A stretch of 64,000 nt of DNA from Ophiodon elongatus (Eukaryota > Chordata > Actinopteri > Perciformes > Hexagrammidae), in the NCBI GenBank assembly GCA_016806645.1, contig JACSYO010000197.1, positions 10,001-74,000 on the forward strand, given 5' to 3'. Positions 34,827-51,309 of this stretch are shown here, one piece after another (positions within the stretch are counted from its first letter, which is position 1; every line of letters starts with the position of its first letter). Below the pieces are notes generated by a model. It saw only the letters and a program-made list of their open reading frames with translations, ran no database searches and was not told the DNA's origin. A program made the position numbers and the translations under genes.

Positions 34827-35264
34827 GTAGGTGAGTGCAGCGTCTACGGAGCACCGCTTTTCTCCAATTTTCCGCCTTGTTTTTCCCTCTTCCAGTAAGC
34901 CGCATAGTGTGGAGAAACATCTTGTACATCTCTATCTTTATCTGTTCGTATCCATCTATTACACACTTCCTGTCGCTCCCCCTAAACTTTATATATGACA
35001 ACAAGTACTTCATTTTGACGGGGTCATGCCAACTTTGCACTTGCCACGCCTGCTGGAGAGATTTGGGAAACATGGAGTCTGGAAAAACATTGTATAGCTT
35101 TCGGAAGCTTATGTCGCTTGGCTCAATGTTAGCTCAAAGTTAGCCACAGTCAGAATGGACTGTGAGAATAAGATCCGGGTTGAAAAATACGATAACATTT
35201 CTTTCCTTCCAAACCTGTAAAAGTGCAGGTTTAATCACAGTTCGTTGGATCGAGACGAAGACCT

Positions 35265-35590
35265 TTAAAGGGTCGGTGTGTAGGATGTGGTGCCATCTAG
35301 CGGTGTGGGTGCAGATTGCAACCAACTGAATGTCCCTCCGCTCACTCCTCTCTTTCCCAAACCCGAAGCCATCCGTACCATAATAACACTGCTATCGGCT
35401 CACGTTACCACAGCGTTAACAAGCGTGTTGGAGGACTTCGGCAGCCTTCAGGTAAAGACGTCATGTGTGTTAAGTTTGTCTGTCCCGGGCTCCTGTAGAG
35501 ACATGGCGGACCCGCTCTAACGAAAGCTAACGAAAATATAGTCGTGAGTATTATATTCCATTTCTGCTGATAGACTCCTATACATTTTTA
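35265..35590 (+). repeat. RE2 interspersed repeat, direct copy
   Basis: Begins AAAGGGTCGGTGTGTAGGAT and has TGCCATCTAGCGGTG, then GATTGCAACCAACTGAATG, TGTAGAGACATGGCGG and GAAAGCTAACGAAAATA. I recognise this layout from many teleost genomes. TGCCATCTAGCGG at 35291-35303 reads CCGCTAGATGGCA on the minus strand, close to the CTCF consensus. Short frames across it are not genes. Confidence 0.8.
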
Positions 35591-36880
35591 TTATGGACAC
35601 AATGAGATAATTATATATTCTTATCAGACTAATGCAATCAGAAAATTAAGGTATTTTGAGAAGGATTTTCATTAAACTCTAAATTGTATAACAATGTGTG
35701 GATTCAGTCAAAAAGTACCATCTGTAGCCACGGTGCCATACCAGCTAATCGTTAGCAAAACCGTAGAATCAGTGCTCAGCCAATCATATAAGAGCTCATT
35801 TAGTCTATAGAATCAAGTTAGCAGGATGAGAATTAATAGGACCATTTAATGTGGCTAACATTGTGTTAGCCTGGATTAGTTAAGCCGCATTTGAATGACA
35901 GGGCTCCAAAGCGGAACATTAAATATTGATGAAAACACATTTGTATGACAAATAAATGATGTCACCCAGCGCTGCATATAGTTCAAAAGTTCAAAGGTCT
36001 TTCTAGAAGTATCTGCCCATCACATCTTCCCAGAAATGTTCCAAACCCCATTTGACTCGTTGGAGGGTCCTGCTGCGTTTAGTGTCCATCGGTTGGTCGA
36101 GGCGAAGGAAGCGCCAGGTGCATTTCTTTACTTTCATCTTCGGATGAAAGCATGACTTATTGCCAGCATTAGCCCAAGCTACAGGCTATAAAGAGAAAGG
36201 CTCTGGTGAATGGGCCATGTCTCACACTCAGAACTATTGATCCACTTCAAACCGGCTGATGAAGTGCACCCAACTCACATTTTGTTTTTTTGTGGCATTT
36301 CAAAGGTTCGCGTAAAATCAGCTTGACAGTTCAATGAAAACATATCTTTGGTATATATACCCCCCCCCCCCCCCCAATGTGTCCCCCCACCACACACTCT
36401 CTCTCTCTCTCTCTCTCTTTCTCTCATCTATCTTCAGTCTTTCTCTCCCTCTTACTCCCTTTCTTCTCCTCTTTTTCATTCACTATCCCCCTCTTTTCTC
36501 CACTCTGTCATCTATCTCGTTGTCTGTGTCGGAGCATTACGGAGCCGTCAGCGAGTCAATGGTGTCCCGGTCAGCAGCACAGGTCGGGTAATGAATCCCC
36601 CCCCCCCCCACACCCCTCCCATCACCACACACTGGAGCCCGGTGACACGGAGCTCTTCTATCACCCGGCTGGGCGGGGGCAGGACAGACTGGGACTGTAG
36701 ATCAGCCGGTACAGGTCCAGGTGGGTGTGGAGACCCCTGTACTGGTGTGGGCCGGCACACAGCAGACTGCAGCACCGTGGTGCCGGGTCAAAGAGCCCGG
36801 CTTCGTCTCCTTCGACGCGAGAGAACTCACTGATATGTTTTAAGATGTGTCCCATTCCCCGATTAATGATGTTTTACAGA
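35591..36880. other. Unique stretch
   Basis: AT-rich to about 36360, then a C15 run (36361-36375) and a CT-rich tract to about 36480, then a GC-rich part with another C11 run near 36599-36609. Frames here are low-complexity. No gene is supported. Confidence 0.5.
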
Positions 36881-37204
36881 ACATAGTTCGGGAACGAAGG
36901 CCTGGCCCGAACTCAGCCAATTACCGAGCCCTAAGTACTTAAGCACAAGGAACCCGTTCACTTCCTCTTTGACTCAGTTCCGACATAACGTGCAACAGAC
37001 GAGCAAAATCTTAAAGCGCTTACCTGACGCAAATGCTCTTCCCCAACCCTCCCGGACGACCAGCTACATCCTGAAGTCCCGGAGCACCCTCCTTCGCTTC
37101 CCACGCTTCGTCGCCAGCATCCTCGGCTGCGTTTACCCATCCGCGATCCCCACGGCTTTCGGCATCCTTCCTCCGACAACCCCGAAGTTGTCGGCCCTCA
37201 CCTT

Positions 37205-37640
37205 CCAAACAGCCCCGACGAGGAGATCCCGACTTCGGCGTCCCCCACGGCGCCCTCCAACTCGACTTTGTTCCCAACTTCGGCGTCCCCTACGGCGTCC
37301 CCCACGGCATCCTCCAACCCGACGTTGATCCCGACTTCGGTGTCCCCCACGGCGCCCTCCAACCAGACGTGGATCCCAACTTCGGCGTCCTCCACGCCGC
37401 CCTCCGACCCGACGGAGATCCCGACTTCGGCGTCTCCCACGGCGCCCTCCAACCCGACGTTGATCCCAACTTCAGCGTCCCCCCGCAGCGCCCTCCAACC
37501 CGATGTTGATCCCAACTTCGGCGTCCTCCACACCGCCCTCCGACCCGACGGAGATCCTGACTTCGGCGCCCCCCTCGCTGCCCTCCCACCCGACGGAGGT
37601 CCCAACTTCGGCGTTCTCCACGCCGCTCTTCCACCCGCCG
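37205..37640 (+). repeat. 45-bp tandem repeat encoding Pro/Ser/Thr-rich units
   Basis: About nine imperfect units of roughly 45 bp, typified by CCCTCCAACCCGACGTTGAT followed by CCCGACTTCGGCGTC. In one plus frame the 15-residue unit is of the type TSASPTAPSNPTLIP. Other frames are open too. It may be the disordered part of the element's first (gag-like) protein, but nothing in it is diagnostic. Confidence 0.75.
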
Positions 37641-37914
37641 GAGACCCAGGCGCTCGAAAGACGGGCAAAACCACCGCGACCCTCATTCACCATTCCGACG
37701 CTCCGACAATCTCTACATATCCCACTTTTCCGAGCGGACAGTCTCTCAACCGAAGAACACAACCATCCAACGCAACAGCATCAGCCTGATTAAGAAAAGA
37801 TAATTCACGGACTCTCAGCACAACATCACTCGCGCTCCGAGCACTTCCGGTTTCCCTGCGCCGCTTCAGTCGCAGCGCCAATGGCGTCACAACGCATCTC
37901 ACGGCCGGAGAAAC

Positions 37915-38292
37915 CCGGCCATCCACACCAGTCCTTTCAGAGGGCCAGGTCGTATCCCACCCTCTTCAAGCTGCCTCTGTACCAGACACATCTCACCTTG
38001 CAATTTATTTTCCCCAGACTTCACTACCAACCCATTCACGGCCATCCAGCCTCCAGCCTCCAGCATCCTCTTCTGTTCTCTTGCTTCTGCCTTCCACACC
38101 TCACCCACCTCGGCCAACTCCTCCCACCTCAACACTGGCTACCCCAGCTGCACAGACCGCTCCAACAAGCCTCCACGGGAAATGGCGCAGCTACAGGAGC
38201 AACTCGGGGTCGTGCGTCTTGCCCGGGGTTGCATCGAAGTGGACGGAGGAACCCAGCCATCCACACCAGTCCTTTCAGAGGCGCAGGTCGTA
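37915..38292 (+). repeat. Imperfect direct repeat pair inside the recombinase element
   Basis: CCATCCACACCAGTCCTTTC followed by AGAG and a CAGGTCGTAT end occurs at about 37918-37955 and again at about 38257-38292. It could be part of an internal duplication. Confidence 0.6.
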
Positions 38293-38661
38293 TCACCACT
38301 AACGCTACCCATCCCACCTTAACTGCTCCCCCGTTTTTCCACAGCGTAGTCAGCAGCCAGTTCCAGCGTCCTTCCGACTTATTTCCACCTACCAGTTTCA
38401 CTTTAGCCACTGCATTACCTTTAGCGCTCCCAGTCGCATCCGCCTGAGCACCGCGACCACAAACCACGCCACACGCTAAGGCAACAGATTCCCGCCAGTA
38501 ACTAAATCGACCTTTGTCAATTAAACAAATCCATCTATACGCAATCCCCGAGCGCATCGCTAACCGCTCTCGGCCGCGCTGCACCCAGCCACTTCACACC
38601 TACTCCAAGGAACCCACAACAGTCTTATTCGCCTACTCTTTCCCCCAGCACCGCAACATAA

Positions 38662-39456
38662 TTGGCCAGCCTCCCCAGACCGCAGGCCCGAGTCGGCGGA
38701 CTACCTTTCACGACCTCGCCCCGACCCCGCGGTTCGGCGGCAACCTTTTATGCATACCAGTCTACTTTCTACGTCGTAGAGATGAAGATAAAGAGAGATA
38801 AGAAGTCTTTTGGGGCTCCGTGTCCAGCCTCGACCCACGCACACATAGTCATGCTACTTAAAGGTCTCCATAAAGCTGAGCCGCGCTCCACAGCCAACCG
38901 TCTGCCTCCCACTTCAGACTTCCTCACCTGCCGCATCCGTACACACCAAGTCTCCCTTCACGGACAAGTATTAAAGTCCACGTTCTTGCCGCCCAGAGTT
39001 TACCGCCCAAACTCCGACCACCATCCGTTACGACATACCACCATGTCCGACATCTCCATCCTCCCGACATCATCGTCTATCACCTCAAAACACGGCAAGA
39101 CCAACCAACACGGTCCACCTCAACCCACCTTCCTCTTCCGACTAGACTTGCACCTAAGTCCATACGAACCTTACAGCGACTACTTAAGCTCGACATTAGC
39201 CAGCCGAACTTCTCAGCGAGACCCCATTTTTGACACAGAGACGGGCAAGGTTCAACATTAAGTTCATCTCTTATTAACAATAAGAGACTACTACTACCAT
39301 TCATTCCGCATCGGTGCCGCCTCCACCGCTCCAAGTCAAGGAATCCCGGACCACATCATTAAGATGCTTGGCTTGTGGTCCTCCCCCGCGTACCTCTCCT
39401 GCATCCGCTCAAACCTAACGACACCAGAAACGCTCACTGGCACTCTTCTTTCATGA
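38662..39456 (+). pseudogene. Tyrosine recombinase remnant (DIRS/Ngaro/Crypton-type)
   Basis: The plus frame reads through HIVMLLKGLHKAEPRSTANR, then the middle of the fold (YRPNSDHHPLRHTTMSDISI, then SITSKHGKTNQHG). It ends with HSFRIGAASTAP at 39298-39333 and LGLWSSPAYLSCIRS at about 39370-39414. HSFR supplies the conserved His and Arg, and AYLSC includes the likely nucleophilic Tyr. One in-frame TAA at 39259-39261 interrupts it, and the segment before HSFR is shorter than usual. The enzyme would integrate a circular DNA intermediate by strand exchange, unlike DDE integrases. The N-terminal part is poorly preserved. Confidence 0.75.
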
Positions 39457-39949
39457 AGCTCTCTTTTGGGGACTCTGTATCATCAGAGCTTCCGAAGAGA
39501 CGACCCCCACCCACGTGTCTCCACCCCCACCATTCCCTCCAGCCACCGAACGGCAGCGGTCTCTCATCGCACCCCTCCAACCTTCTTTCTACGACCCCCT
39601 CTACCCTTCTTGTTCCTTCCCCCCTACATCCCTTCATCCTTCGACCCACATCCCCACATCCCTTTCTCCCTCAACCCCTTTCCGCTTCCTTAACCCAACC
39701 CTCTCACAATAAACCATCCGTAAACTCATATCGCTATTGGCGTGGTCTTTGTTAGTGAAACTAGACACTTTCACACATTTCCATTTAGATATTGTAAAAA
39801 AACAGCAAAAATCTAGGATTAAAAAAAAAAAATGTAAAACAAAAACGGGCATGTAACTGAGTCTAAATCATATTCTAAAACATAAAAAAAAATGTTTTCA
39901 ACGAAAGGTTTCTGGTTACGACATCAAAATGAAATTGAAAAAGTCAGAT

Positions 39950-39950
<1 letters not shown>

Positions 39951-39992
<42 letters not shown>
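39951..39992 (+). repeat. AT microsatellite
   Basis: A pure TA tract of about 40 bp. Confidence 0.95.
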
Positions 39993-40000
<8 letters not shown>

Positions 40001-40740
40001 TGAGGCCTGAAGGCCTTAGTGAAGGCTTACAGCCTGAATGAGAACTCCAAATTAAATTCCTCAGCTTTTGTTACAATATCACAGGTCTGATTTCCATACT
40101 GACAGCAAGCTTTTATCTCTTTTCAATGGCACATTTAAACCGTGATAAGCAAGAAACGTTGCGAACGCCGTATCAACCACTGTGCCTTCTGTATGTTGGA
40201 CTTTAGTAATTCAAGGTCACATTTCAGTCACATCTCAGTCTCTCGGATGACCCGACTGAATGGTGGAAAGTAATTTAATTTGGGGAAAGGATCAAATTTG
40301 TTTGACTTCAAAGTGGAATTTAATTGTATTTAATGTAAGTTTGTAATGTCATGGCTCCAACATACTGTCCTCCTTTATTTTTATATTTCGATCAATGATT
40401 TTTGATTAAAATAACTGGGATTTTTGTGCCAAGTGTGCTGTACTCTTTTGTTAAAATATATGAAATAATGTAAGAGGGTAAGACATATGAACATAAAGGT
40501 ATTACATTTTAAATAGATGGTTGAATTGAATTAAAGTTAATGCTAAAATGCATGGTGCAAATTCCATATTTTCATTTGATTCTAAAGCTCAGATGTGCGT
40601 ATGTAGTATAAAAAAATGACAATATCCACCTCATTTACAAAATAAATCCATCAGATTAATTTATAATGCAGAGCATTAAATCACGTCCCATTCCCAAAAG
40701 CATAAATAAGGTCGGGATCCAGAACCCTTCGTTTTGGCGA
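39993..40740. other. AT-rich unique stretch
   Basis: No gene, RNA gene or repeat recognised. Confidence 0.5.
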
Positions 40741-40850
40741 CAATGAGAACATGAGAGTTCAAACCAGAACAACAAGAATCAAGAAAGTACATTTCCTCCA
40801 GAAAGCCAAACTACAAAGTTTATAAGTAAGAGACATTTAAGTGCTACTAA
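40741..40850 (-). repeat. LINE 3'-end-like repeat, inverted copy
   Basis: About 90 bp are almost identical, inverted, to 60130-60220. Shared words are GAGAGTTCAAACCAGAACAA and CCAGAAAGCCAAACTACAAAG. This is part of the family at 60020-60285. Confidence 0.75.
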
Positions 40851-41147
40851 CGTTCTTTTTTATTCAACATGTGGTGTTTGTTGTCAAATCTAAGAGCCAA
40901 TCAGCTCTCTGATGTGGCGACAGAAAGGCGTTTCCCAGCATGCATTGGGCCATGCAGTCAGTGGAGAGCTACTGCGGCGCCTGGCTCTAAAACCTGCGGC
41001 CGCCTCGTTGTTGTGAGATTATCGTTGTGACGCCTCGCGGGTTATGAACCAAGCTTTAGAGCGGAGGACCGACTTGGAGGTTGGTGCTCAGGCCTCCTGG
41101 TGGTCTCTGTGCACCAGATGCTGTGAGTGTGGCTGAAAGCTGCTGGG
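40851..41147. other. Unique stretch
   Basis: No gene recognised; moderately GC-rich from 40970. Confidence 0.5.
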
Positions 41148-41449
<302 letters not shown>

Positions 41450-42231
41450 CGCATATGCACGTCTCACAGTTCGGTACGAGGGGGCAGTGCGTCACACCTT
41501 CTCGCGTGAATTGAGTGATGAATAAATGACTGTATAATTCAATCGGAGGCCGGTCAATACGCAGAGACTGAATATTCAAGATATTCAAGAGCCTCTACAG
41601 CGTCGGTGAGAGGGGAGGAGAAGAGGAGAGGGGAGGGGAGGGGGGGGAGAGAGAGGAGAGGAGAGCACTGCTGGACATATTGGACATACCTCAGGAGTCT
41701 CTCCTCTCAATGTAGTCAGTTGCTTTGGCCATCTGTGTGTGTGTGTGTGTGCGCGCATGTTTGCGGCCACATTTAAAAAGTGCTTGACTTTTAACAATCC
41801 CACTTCTCTGCCCCCCCCCCCCTCGGAAAAAGACGAGACAAGAGAGGTGCTTAGTTAGGAAAAAAAGCTATAAATAAATAAATAAATAAAAAAAGCCGGG
41901 CGATATGCCGGATCAGACAGGCTGAGTGGGAGGAACAATGACCTAGTTTCCAAAAAACACTCGGCAAACTCCATCGGCACCACAAGTGCCGGAGAACAGA
42001 TCACGCAATGTACTGCCTTCATCAGATCTGCTCTCTGTTTATCTGCTTTCTCTCTTTCCTTCACTTCCTTATCATTCTCTCATCTCCTGTTTTCGCCTCA
42101 CTGTTCTTCACTTTCATCTGTCCTAGATCCAGCTAGACGGGGACATGTGTGTGTAACGAGTTGGTAGCTGTGTCACACAGCTCTGCTGGGAGGCCACAGG
42201 GTCTCTGACTGCTGTCTGAATCTGAACAGGA

Positions 42232-42232
<1 letters not shown>
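41450..42232. other. Unique stretch
   Basis: G/A-rich sequence at 41608-41665, a C12 run near 41811-41822 and an AAAT run near 41872-41890. No gene is supported. Confidence 0.5.
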
Positions 42233-42317
<85 letters not shown>

Positions 42318-42330
42318 TCTCTCCCTCTCC
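42233..42330 (+). repeat. CT microsatellite
   Basis: A CT tract of about 80 bp ending in CCCTCTCT units. Confidence 0.96.
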
Positions 42331-42504
42331 TTTGTACGGCATCAGAAAGAGTCTCAAGAGAACTCACTCCCACCCTCCGGGTGTCCCTCGGTGTCTGATA
42401 CCGTGACAACGTAAACCCACCTGTGTCATCATGAGACGTCAGAGTAACTGATGTAGTACAAAGAGCGAGAGAGTCCACACCGAGCGGGCAGTGACCGTAG
42501 TCTG

Positions 42505-42806
42505 TGTATGAGTGGACGTAGTCATGGTGACTTCACACGTTGGTTTGTGGACTGATGTTTTGAAGCCTCGAGTTCGGTGTTTTCGCCGTCGCCATCTTGA
42601 CTTTTTGCAACCAGTGAACAGGAAGTGACCATATTTGTAATATGGAGGAGTGACGTGGAGACGCACTATACGTCTCTGGCAGCGACCTGTCAATCATAGT
42701 AGCCCCGCCCTAAAGCATCCCCTGCTTTATGGTCTGTTTGACTCTAAATGACCATAATTTACTAAATGAACATCATGCTGTATTGAAGAAGACTTGAAAC
42801 TAGAGA
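42505..42806 (+). repeat. RE1 interspersed repeat, copy G (no 73-bp unit)
   Basis: The 5' block (GTGGACGTAGTCATGGTGAC, TTCGCCGTCGCCATC) and middle block are well preserved. The copy ends abruptly in GACTTGAAACTAGAGA before any tandem unit, so it carries no CTCF-like motif. Confidence 0.85.
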
Positions 42807-42825
42807 GTCGCTAGTCAGTTCAGTC

Positions 42826-42960
42826 TTTTCCTAAACCTATCTAATTGGTTCTGTTGCCTAAACCTTCCAGACTTCCAGTGATGACGGAAGTTTATTTTGA
42901 AGAGACAAGATTCATGTAATGAGTGGAAACTTGACACGCCGTCCCTGACATGTCCAATAT
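42826..42960 (+). repeat. CCTAAACCTA-type dispersed repeat, short copy
   Basis: TTTTCCTAAACCTATCTAAT, GTTGCCTAAACCTTCC and GAAGTTTATTTTGAAGAGAC match the organisation of the longer copy at 59610-59900. It is a non-coding teleost repeat of unknown class. Confidence 0.6.
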
Positions 42961-47674
<4,714 letters not shown>

Positions 47675-47885
47675 ATGGTAAATGGACAGCGCTTTTCCAG
47701 TCTTCCGACCACTCAAAGGGCTTTGACACTACATGACATCATTCATACACCGTAGGCACAGCTACGGGAGCAATTTAGGGTTAAGTGTCTTCCCCAAGGA
47801 CACATCGACATGGGCTGGTGGAGCCGGGGATTGAACCCCCGATCGAAGGACGACCCTGCTCACCACTAAGCCAGGGTTAGGGTTA
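47675..47885 (+). repeat. Dispersed teleost repeat with AGCGCTTTTCCAG
   Basis: Reads AATGGACAGCGCTTTTCCAG, then CGACCACTCAAAGGGCTTTG, CTTCCCCAAGGACACATCGA and GCCGGGGATTGAACCCC. I recognise this motif order as a very common teleost repeat, class uncertain. It should not be mistaken for a tRNA despite the GATTGAACCCC word. Confidence 0.65.
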
Positions 47886-48348
47886 GAAGTTCATGAAGCA
47901 AATAGACTCAAAACAAGCAAAATCCTTATGAATATTATAATCAATAATAATTGAGCGACAACGGCTCTCGCTCCTTCTTTCGCTTCCCGGCTGTTTAAAA
48001 GAGTCGCTGGATAAAACATGTCAGGTATGAAAACATTGCATTTTTTGCGTTGAACATAGCTAGCTAGCATAACACGTTACCGAGCTAGCTAGCCAAGAGT
48101 GACGGCAATGTTGGTGACGTACGCTGTGCGAGACGAGGGATGCCGCGCACTGAGCGGTTTCACACTAAACTAAATGGGACCACAAAGAAAACTACAACAA
48201 AGTGTGACTTCCTGGACCGGGAAAAAATTGACAAAATTAAAATGTGTAATTCATGGCACAATTCTAACTGAATTTTTGGGTAATAATTAATTATTACCCA
48301 AGCAGGGTAATAATTAATTTGATAATTAATTTGGCCAGTACTACTTCA

Positions 48349-48349
<1 letters not shown>
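47886..48349. other. Unique stretch
   Basis: Contains GCTAGCTAGC arms around 48060-48095 separated by about 20 bp, forming a small inverted repeat. No gene is seen. Confidence 0.5.

Positions 48350-48388
<39 letters not shown>
48350..48388 (+). repeat. CA microsatellite
   Basis: A pure CA tract of about 38 bp. Confidence 0.95.
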
Positions 48389-48394
<6 letters not shown>

Positions 48395-48540
48395 CTTGCT
48401 CAAGTACACCTCGGCAGTACCCTGGGAGGTGAACTGGTAATCCACACTCTGTACTGTTCAAGTGCATTTGTATGAATTCAGTCTTGCTCAAGGACACTTC
48501 AGCAGGGGGTTGAACTCTGGACCTCCGATTAAAGGATTAC
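48389..48540 (+). repeat. Partial dispersed repeat related to 47675-47885
   Basis: Has CTTGCTCAAGGACACTTCAG and GGTTGAACTCTGGACC, echoing the 3' half of the 47675 repeat. The match is weak and partial. Confidence 0.4.
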
Positions 48541-48758
48541 GTTTGTGCTACATAAGCAGATAAACAGAAAGAGTGTGTGAGAGACAACAATTTCTCTCTG
48601 GATAAATAGAGTTTTCTTATCTGAGGTGCAGAATACACTCTCTACTCTGTCTGTGTCTAAGTGCCAGGCCGCATCATACCCCTCATGATGATGAATATAT
48701 ATGTACCCTGTTGTGTGGTGCAGAGTCTCGAAAGTTTCTGTTCCTGTATGTGCCAGAA

Positions 48759-48762
<4 letters not shown>

Positions 48763-48829
<67 letters not shown>

Positions 48830-48943
48830 ACTGTGTTTTGTCCTCCAACCATGAAGCTCAGCTCTGCATCTCAGTCAGCAACTCTTTCCCTGCTCATCAG
48901 CACTCTATTTGGAGTCCCCTATGCAGCTGGTTCCCCCCCCTCT

Positions 48944-48976
<33 letters not shown>
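48763..48976 (+). repeat. GT and CA microsatellites
   Basis: A GT tract of about 64 bp (48763-48827), then about 120 bp of unique sequence, then a CA tract (48947-48976). Confidence 0.95.
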
Positions 48977-48980
<4 letters not shown>

Positions 48981-49699
48981 GGTGCTCACACAAACAAGCA
49001 GTCATACATAAAACACATATAAAGTCAAACAAGCGAGGACATTCCCGCAGAGAAACACCCACACACACAAACAGCCATGTCCTTCCCATCTCAGTCAGTT
49101 CCTCTGACAAACATCTGGAAGGTAAAAAGGAGATGATGGCGTCCCACAGCCCATAATGATCAGTCTGTCACCGTGGAAACCACGCACTGTCGCCGCCTAC
49201 GCCGCTGTCGCAAAGGTGTGATACTCAGGGAGAGCGAGAACACAGTGTCCCGATAAACAAACCACCAACAACTTTCCCACGTTTAGACTATTGGCATCGG
49301 TTTCAGGTCGTTTATGTTTGTTCAGTCAATTGAAAGAGAAAAGAAAAATCATATTAATCTGCGTTGATTATCTTTCAGTCAATTAGAAGCAGCCAGTCTC
49401 TATGGTGATGTTAATAAAACATTCAATTACAATTTTGGGAAGACATCACGTGTGAAAGAACAAAGTTTATCTAGGTGACTGCTGTGTGTATTTAATTTAC
49501 TGTGACACAATGTTCTATGACAACTTCCTGTAGGTCATAACTGCAATGATGTTGAACAGCGAAGACGCCGGAATCCTGTTCATTTAAATGAGTCAAACCT
49601 GTTTGCTGCTGATATTGTTGAGTGAAAGATGATGTGAAACACATCTGTTTATAACAGGTGGCAAATTAGAGTTCTGAAAAGTGGAGCCAATGCTCAAGT
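48977..49699. other. Unique stretch
   Basis: No gene or repeat recognised. Confidence 0.5.
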
Positions 49700-50095
49700 A
49701 CCTTAAAGCTGCATTCTCTCTACTGCCCAGCAGGGGGCGACTCCTCTGGTTGTATAGAAGTCAAAGCTTCATGTGTTAAAGCTGCATTCTCTCTCCTGAC
49801 CACCAGGGGGCGACTCCTCTGGTTGTATAGAAGTCAAAGCTTCATGTGTTAAAGCTGCATTCTCTCTCCTGACCACCAGGGGGCGACTCCTCTGGTTGTA
49901 TAGAAGTCTATAGAAAATGACTCTACTTCTCTCTTGATTTATTCCCTTAGTAAACATGAGTTTATGGTTCAATCTCCAGTTTCAAGTCTTCTTCAATACA
50001 GCATGATGTTCATTTAGTAAATTATGGTCCATTTAGAGTCAAACAGACCATAAAGCAGGGGATGCTTTAGGGCGGGGCTACAAGGTGATTGACAG
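49700..50095 (-). repeat. RE1 interspersed repeat, copy F (three units)
   Basis: An inverted copy with three tandem 73-bp units and a complete middle block, ending at GATTGACAGGTCG. The 5' block is missing. Confidence 0.9.
49724..49888 (+). promoter_or_regulatory. Three CTCF-like motifs in RE1 copy F
   Basis: Plus-strand motifs lie at 49724-49742 (TGCCCAGCAGGGGGCGACT), 49797-49815 and 49870-49888 (both TGACCACCAGGGGGCGACT), each 73 bp apart. The first has CCAGCAGGGGGCG, still fully within CCASYAGRKGGCR. Confidence 0.5.
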
Positions 50096-50105
50096 GTCGA
50101 CACCA

Positions 50106-50240
50106 TGGCATTGTCCGGTCTGAGAGTTGTCGTGTGTCTTTGAACCTTAACCCTTTCACAGAGTGTTTTCACTTCATGGAAGTTAATTGAGACATTTTTG
50201 GTCGCCTAACAATGTCTTATTCGCTCTCGGTTGTATTTCA
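50106..50240 (+). repeat. Dispersed repeat RE5, second copy
   Basis: Aligns by eye with 26674-26790 (TTGTCCGGTCTGAG, CTTTCACAG, TTTTCACTTCATGGAAGTTA). It directly follows RE1 copy F. Confidence 0.55.
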
Positions 50241-51278
50241 CATGGATTCAGTCTGAGAAAGAATAATCCTTGTAGGCACAAACCTGCAAAAGTGCAGTTA
50301 ACTCGATCAGGACCAAGGTTTTTCACGTTGAACTGAATACATTAGTTTTGCACGGACCGACAGACACACAGGAAAACGTCTCTACTGCCCATATCTCAGG
50401 CAACGCACACCAAAACAGTCTAGATTGATATCTACATTGATAAATAGCACTACGGATAAGAGAAAAAATATGTATTTTAGATTTTGGGGTGACTAAGATT
50501 TTGAACTGTGCTATAAGCCAAAAACGTTTAACTAATCTGCGGCGATGCCGGCGACCTAGTGAAACACGAACCGCGTCTCGTTAACACTTTAGTGTGGATT
50601 TTTCACGTTGTCTCTCGAAGTGGCTTCATTCTCTGCACAGGTGGACATCACTGGACCCTTTCATGGAAAATATCTGTCTTTTGCTATATTAATGGCATCC
50701 AGAACTCCTTTAAGCAGTTATTTTAGGGTCCAAATATGGTTAGATCAAAACATTTCCAGACCTTTCTAAGGACCTCCCGCAGACGGTTGTCTGAATTGTC
50801 GTCGATACTGAACACCGTGCGTCTGTCTGCACCGTCGGCGCACTGGATGCCGCCACTCCATCAAACATTCACCGATACCACCTCGGGCACCACACACTCT
50901 GAGAATATCTGAGAGCTTCACAGGCCGGACCTGCCCTCACATCCATCCTCCGGTTCAGAATCAGGTACACAGAAGACTTCATGTAAGAATGTCTGCTAGA
51001 GAGAACGGCAGAACGGTTACACGCACACGTGTGTGCGGATCACTAAACTGAGTAAATATTGGATGTTTTCCTGACTGCAGACAGTCGGTTCTCAACAGGT
51101 GAAGGAATCAGGAACATGAAAGATTCAGCAGGTTTACTGACTGATTGGGTGTGATGGATGGGTAGATAACACTGTGTGGCGCACGTGCGCGTGTGTGATC
51201 GATGGGCATAAGGGCGCGTTGATGAGACGGTTTTCTGAGAACAAGAGCTGGCTTGATCTAGATTATATCTGTCTCTCC

Positions 51279-51309
<31 letters not shown>

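Larger units (their letters stand above)
36880..39770 (+). mobile_element. Decayed tyrosine-recombinase element (DIRS/Ngaro or Crypton-like)
   Basis: A block of about 2.9 kb with strikingly C-rich, G-poor plus strand compared with its surroundings. It contains a proline-rich tandem-repeat segment, a low-complexity segment and, at its 3' end, a tyrosine recombinase with the HSFRIGAA signature. It ends in a C/T-rich tract and an AATAAA at about 39709-39714. I saw no reverse transcriptase or RNase H between the first segment and the recombinase. Either a DIRS/Ngaro copy lost them, or this is an RT-less class such as Crypton. Terminal or split direct repeats were not found by eye, so the boundaries are estimates. 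Confidence 0.65.

Noticed and set aside
37198..37686. 162-codon minus frame rich in Gly/Val/Glu
   Set aside because: The antisense of the 45-bp tandem repeat inside the recombinase element; sense-strand features explain it better.
47830..47850. tRNA-like word GGGGATTGAACCCCC
   Set aside because: No cloverleaf around it; it belongs to a common dispersed repeat.
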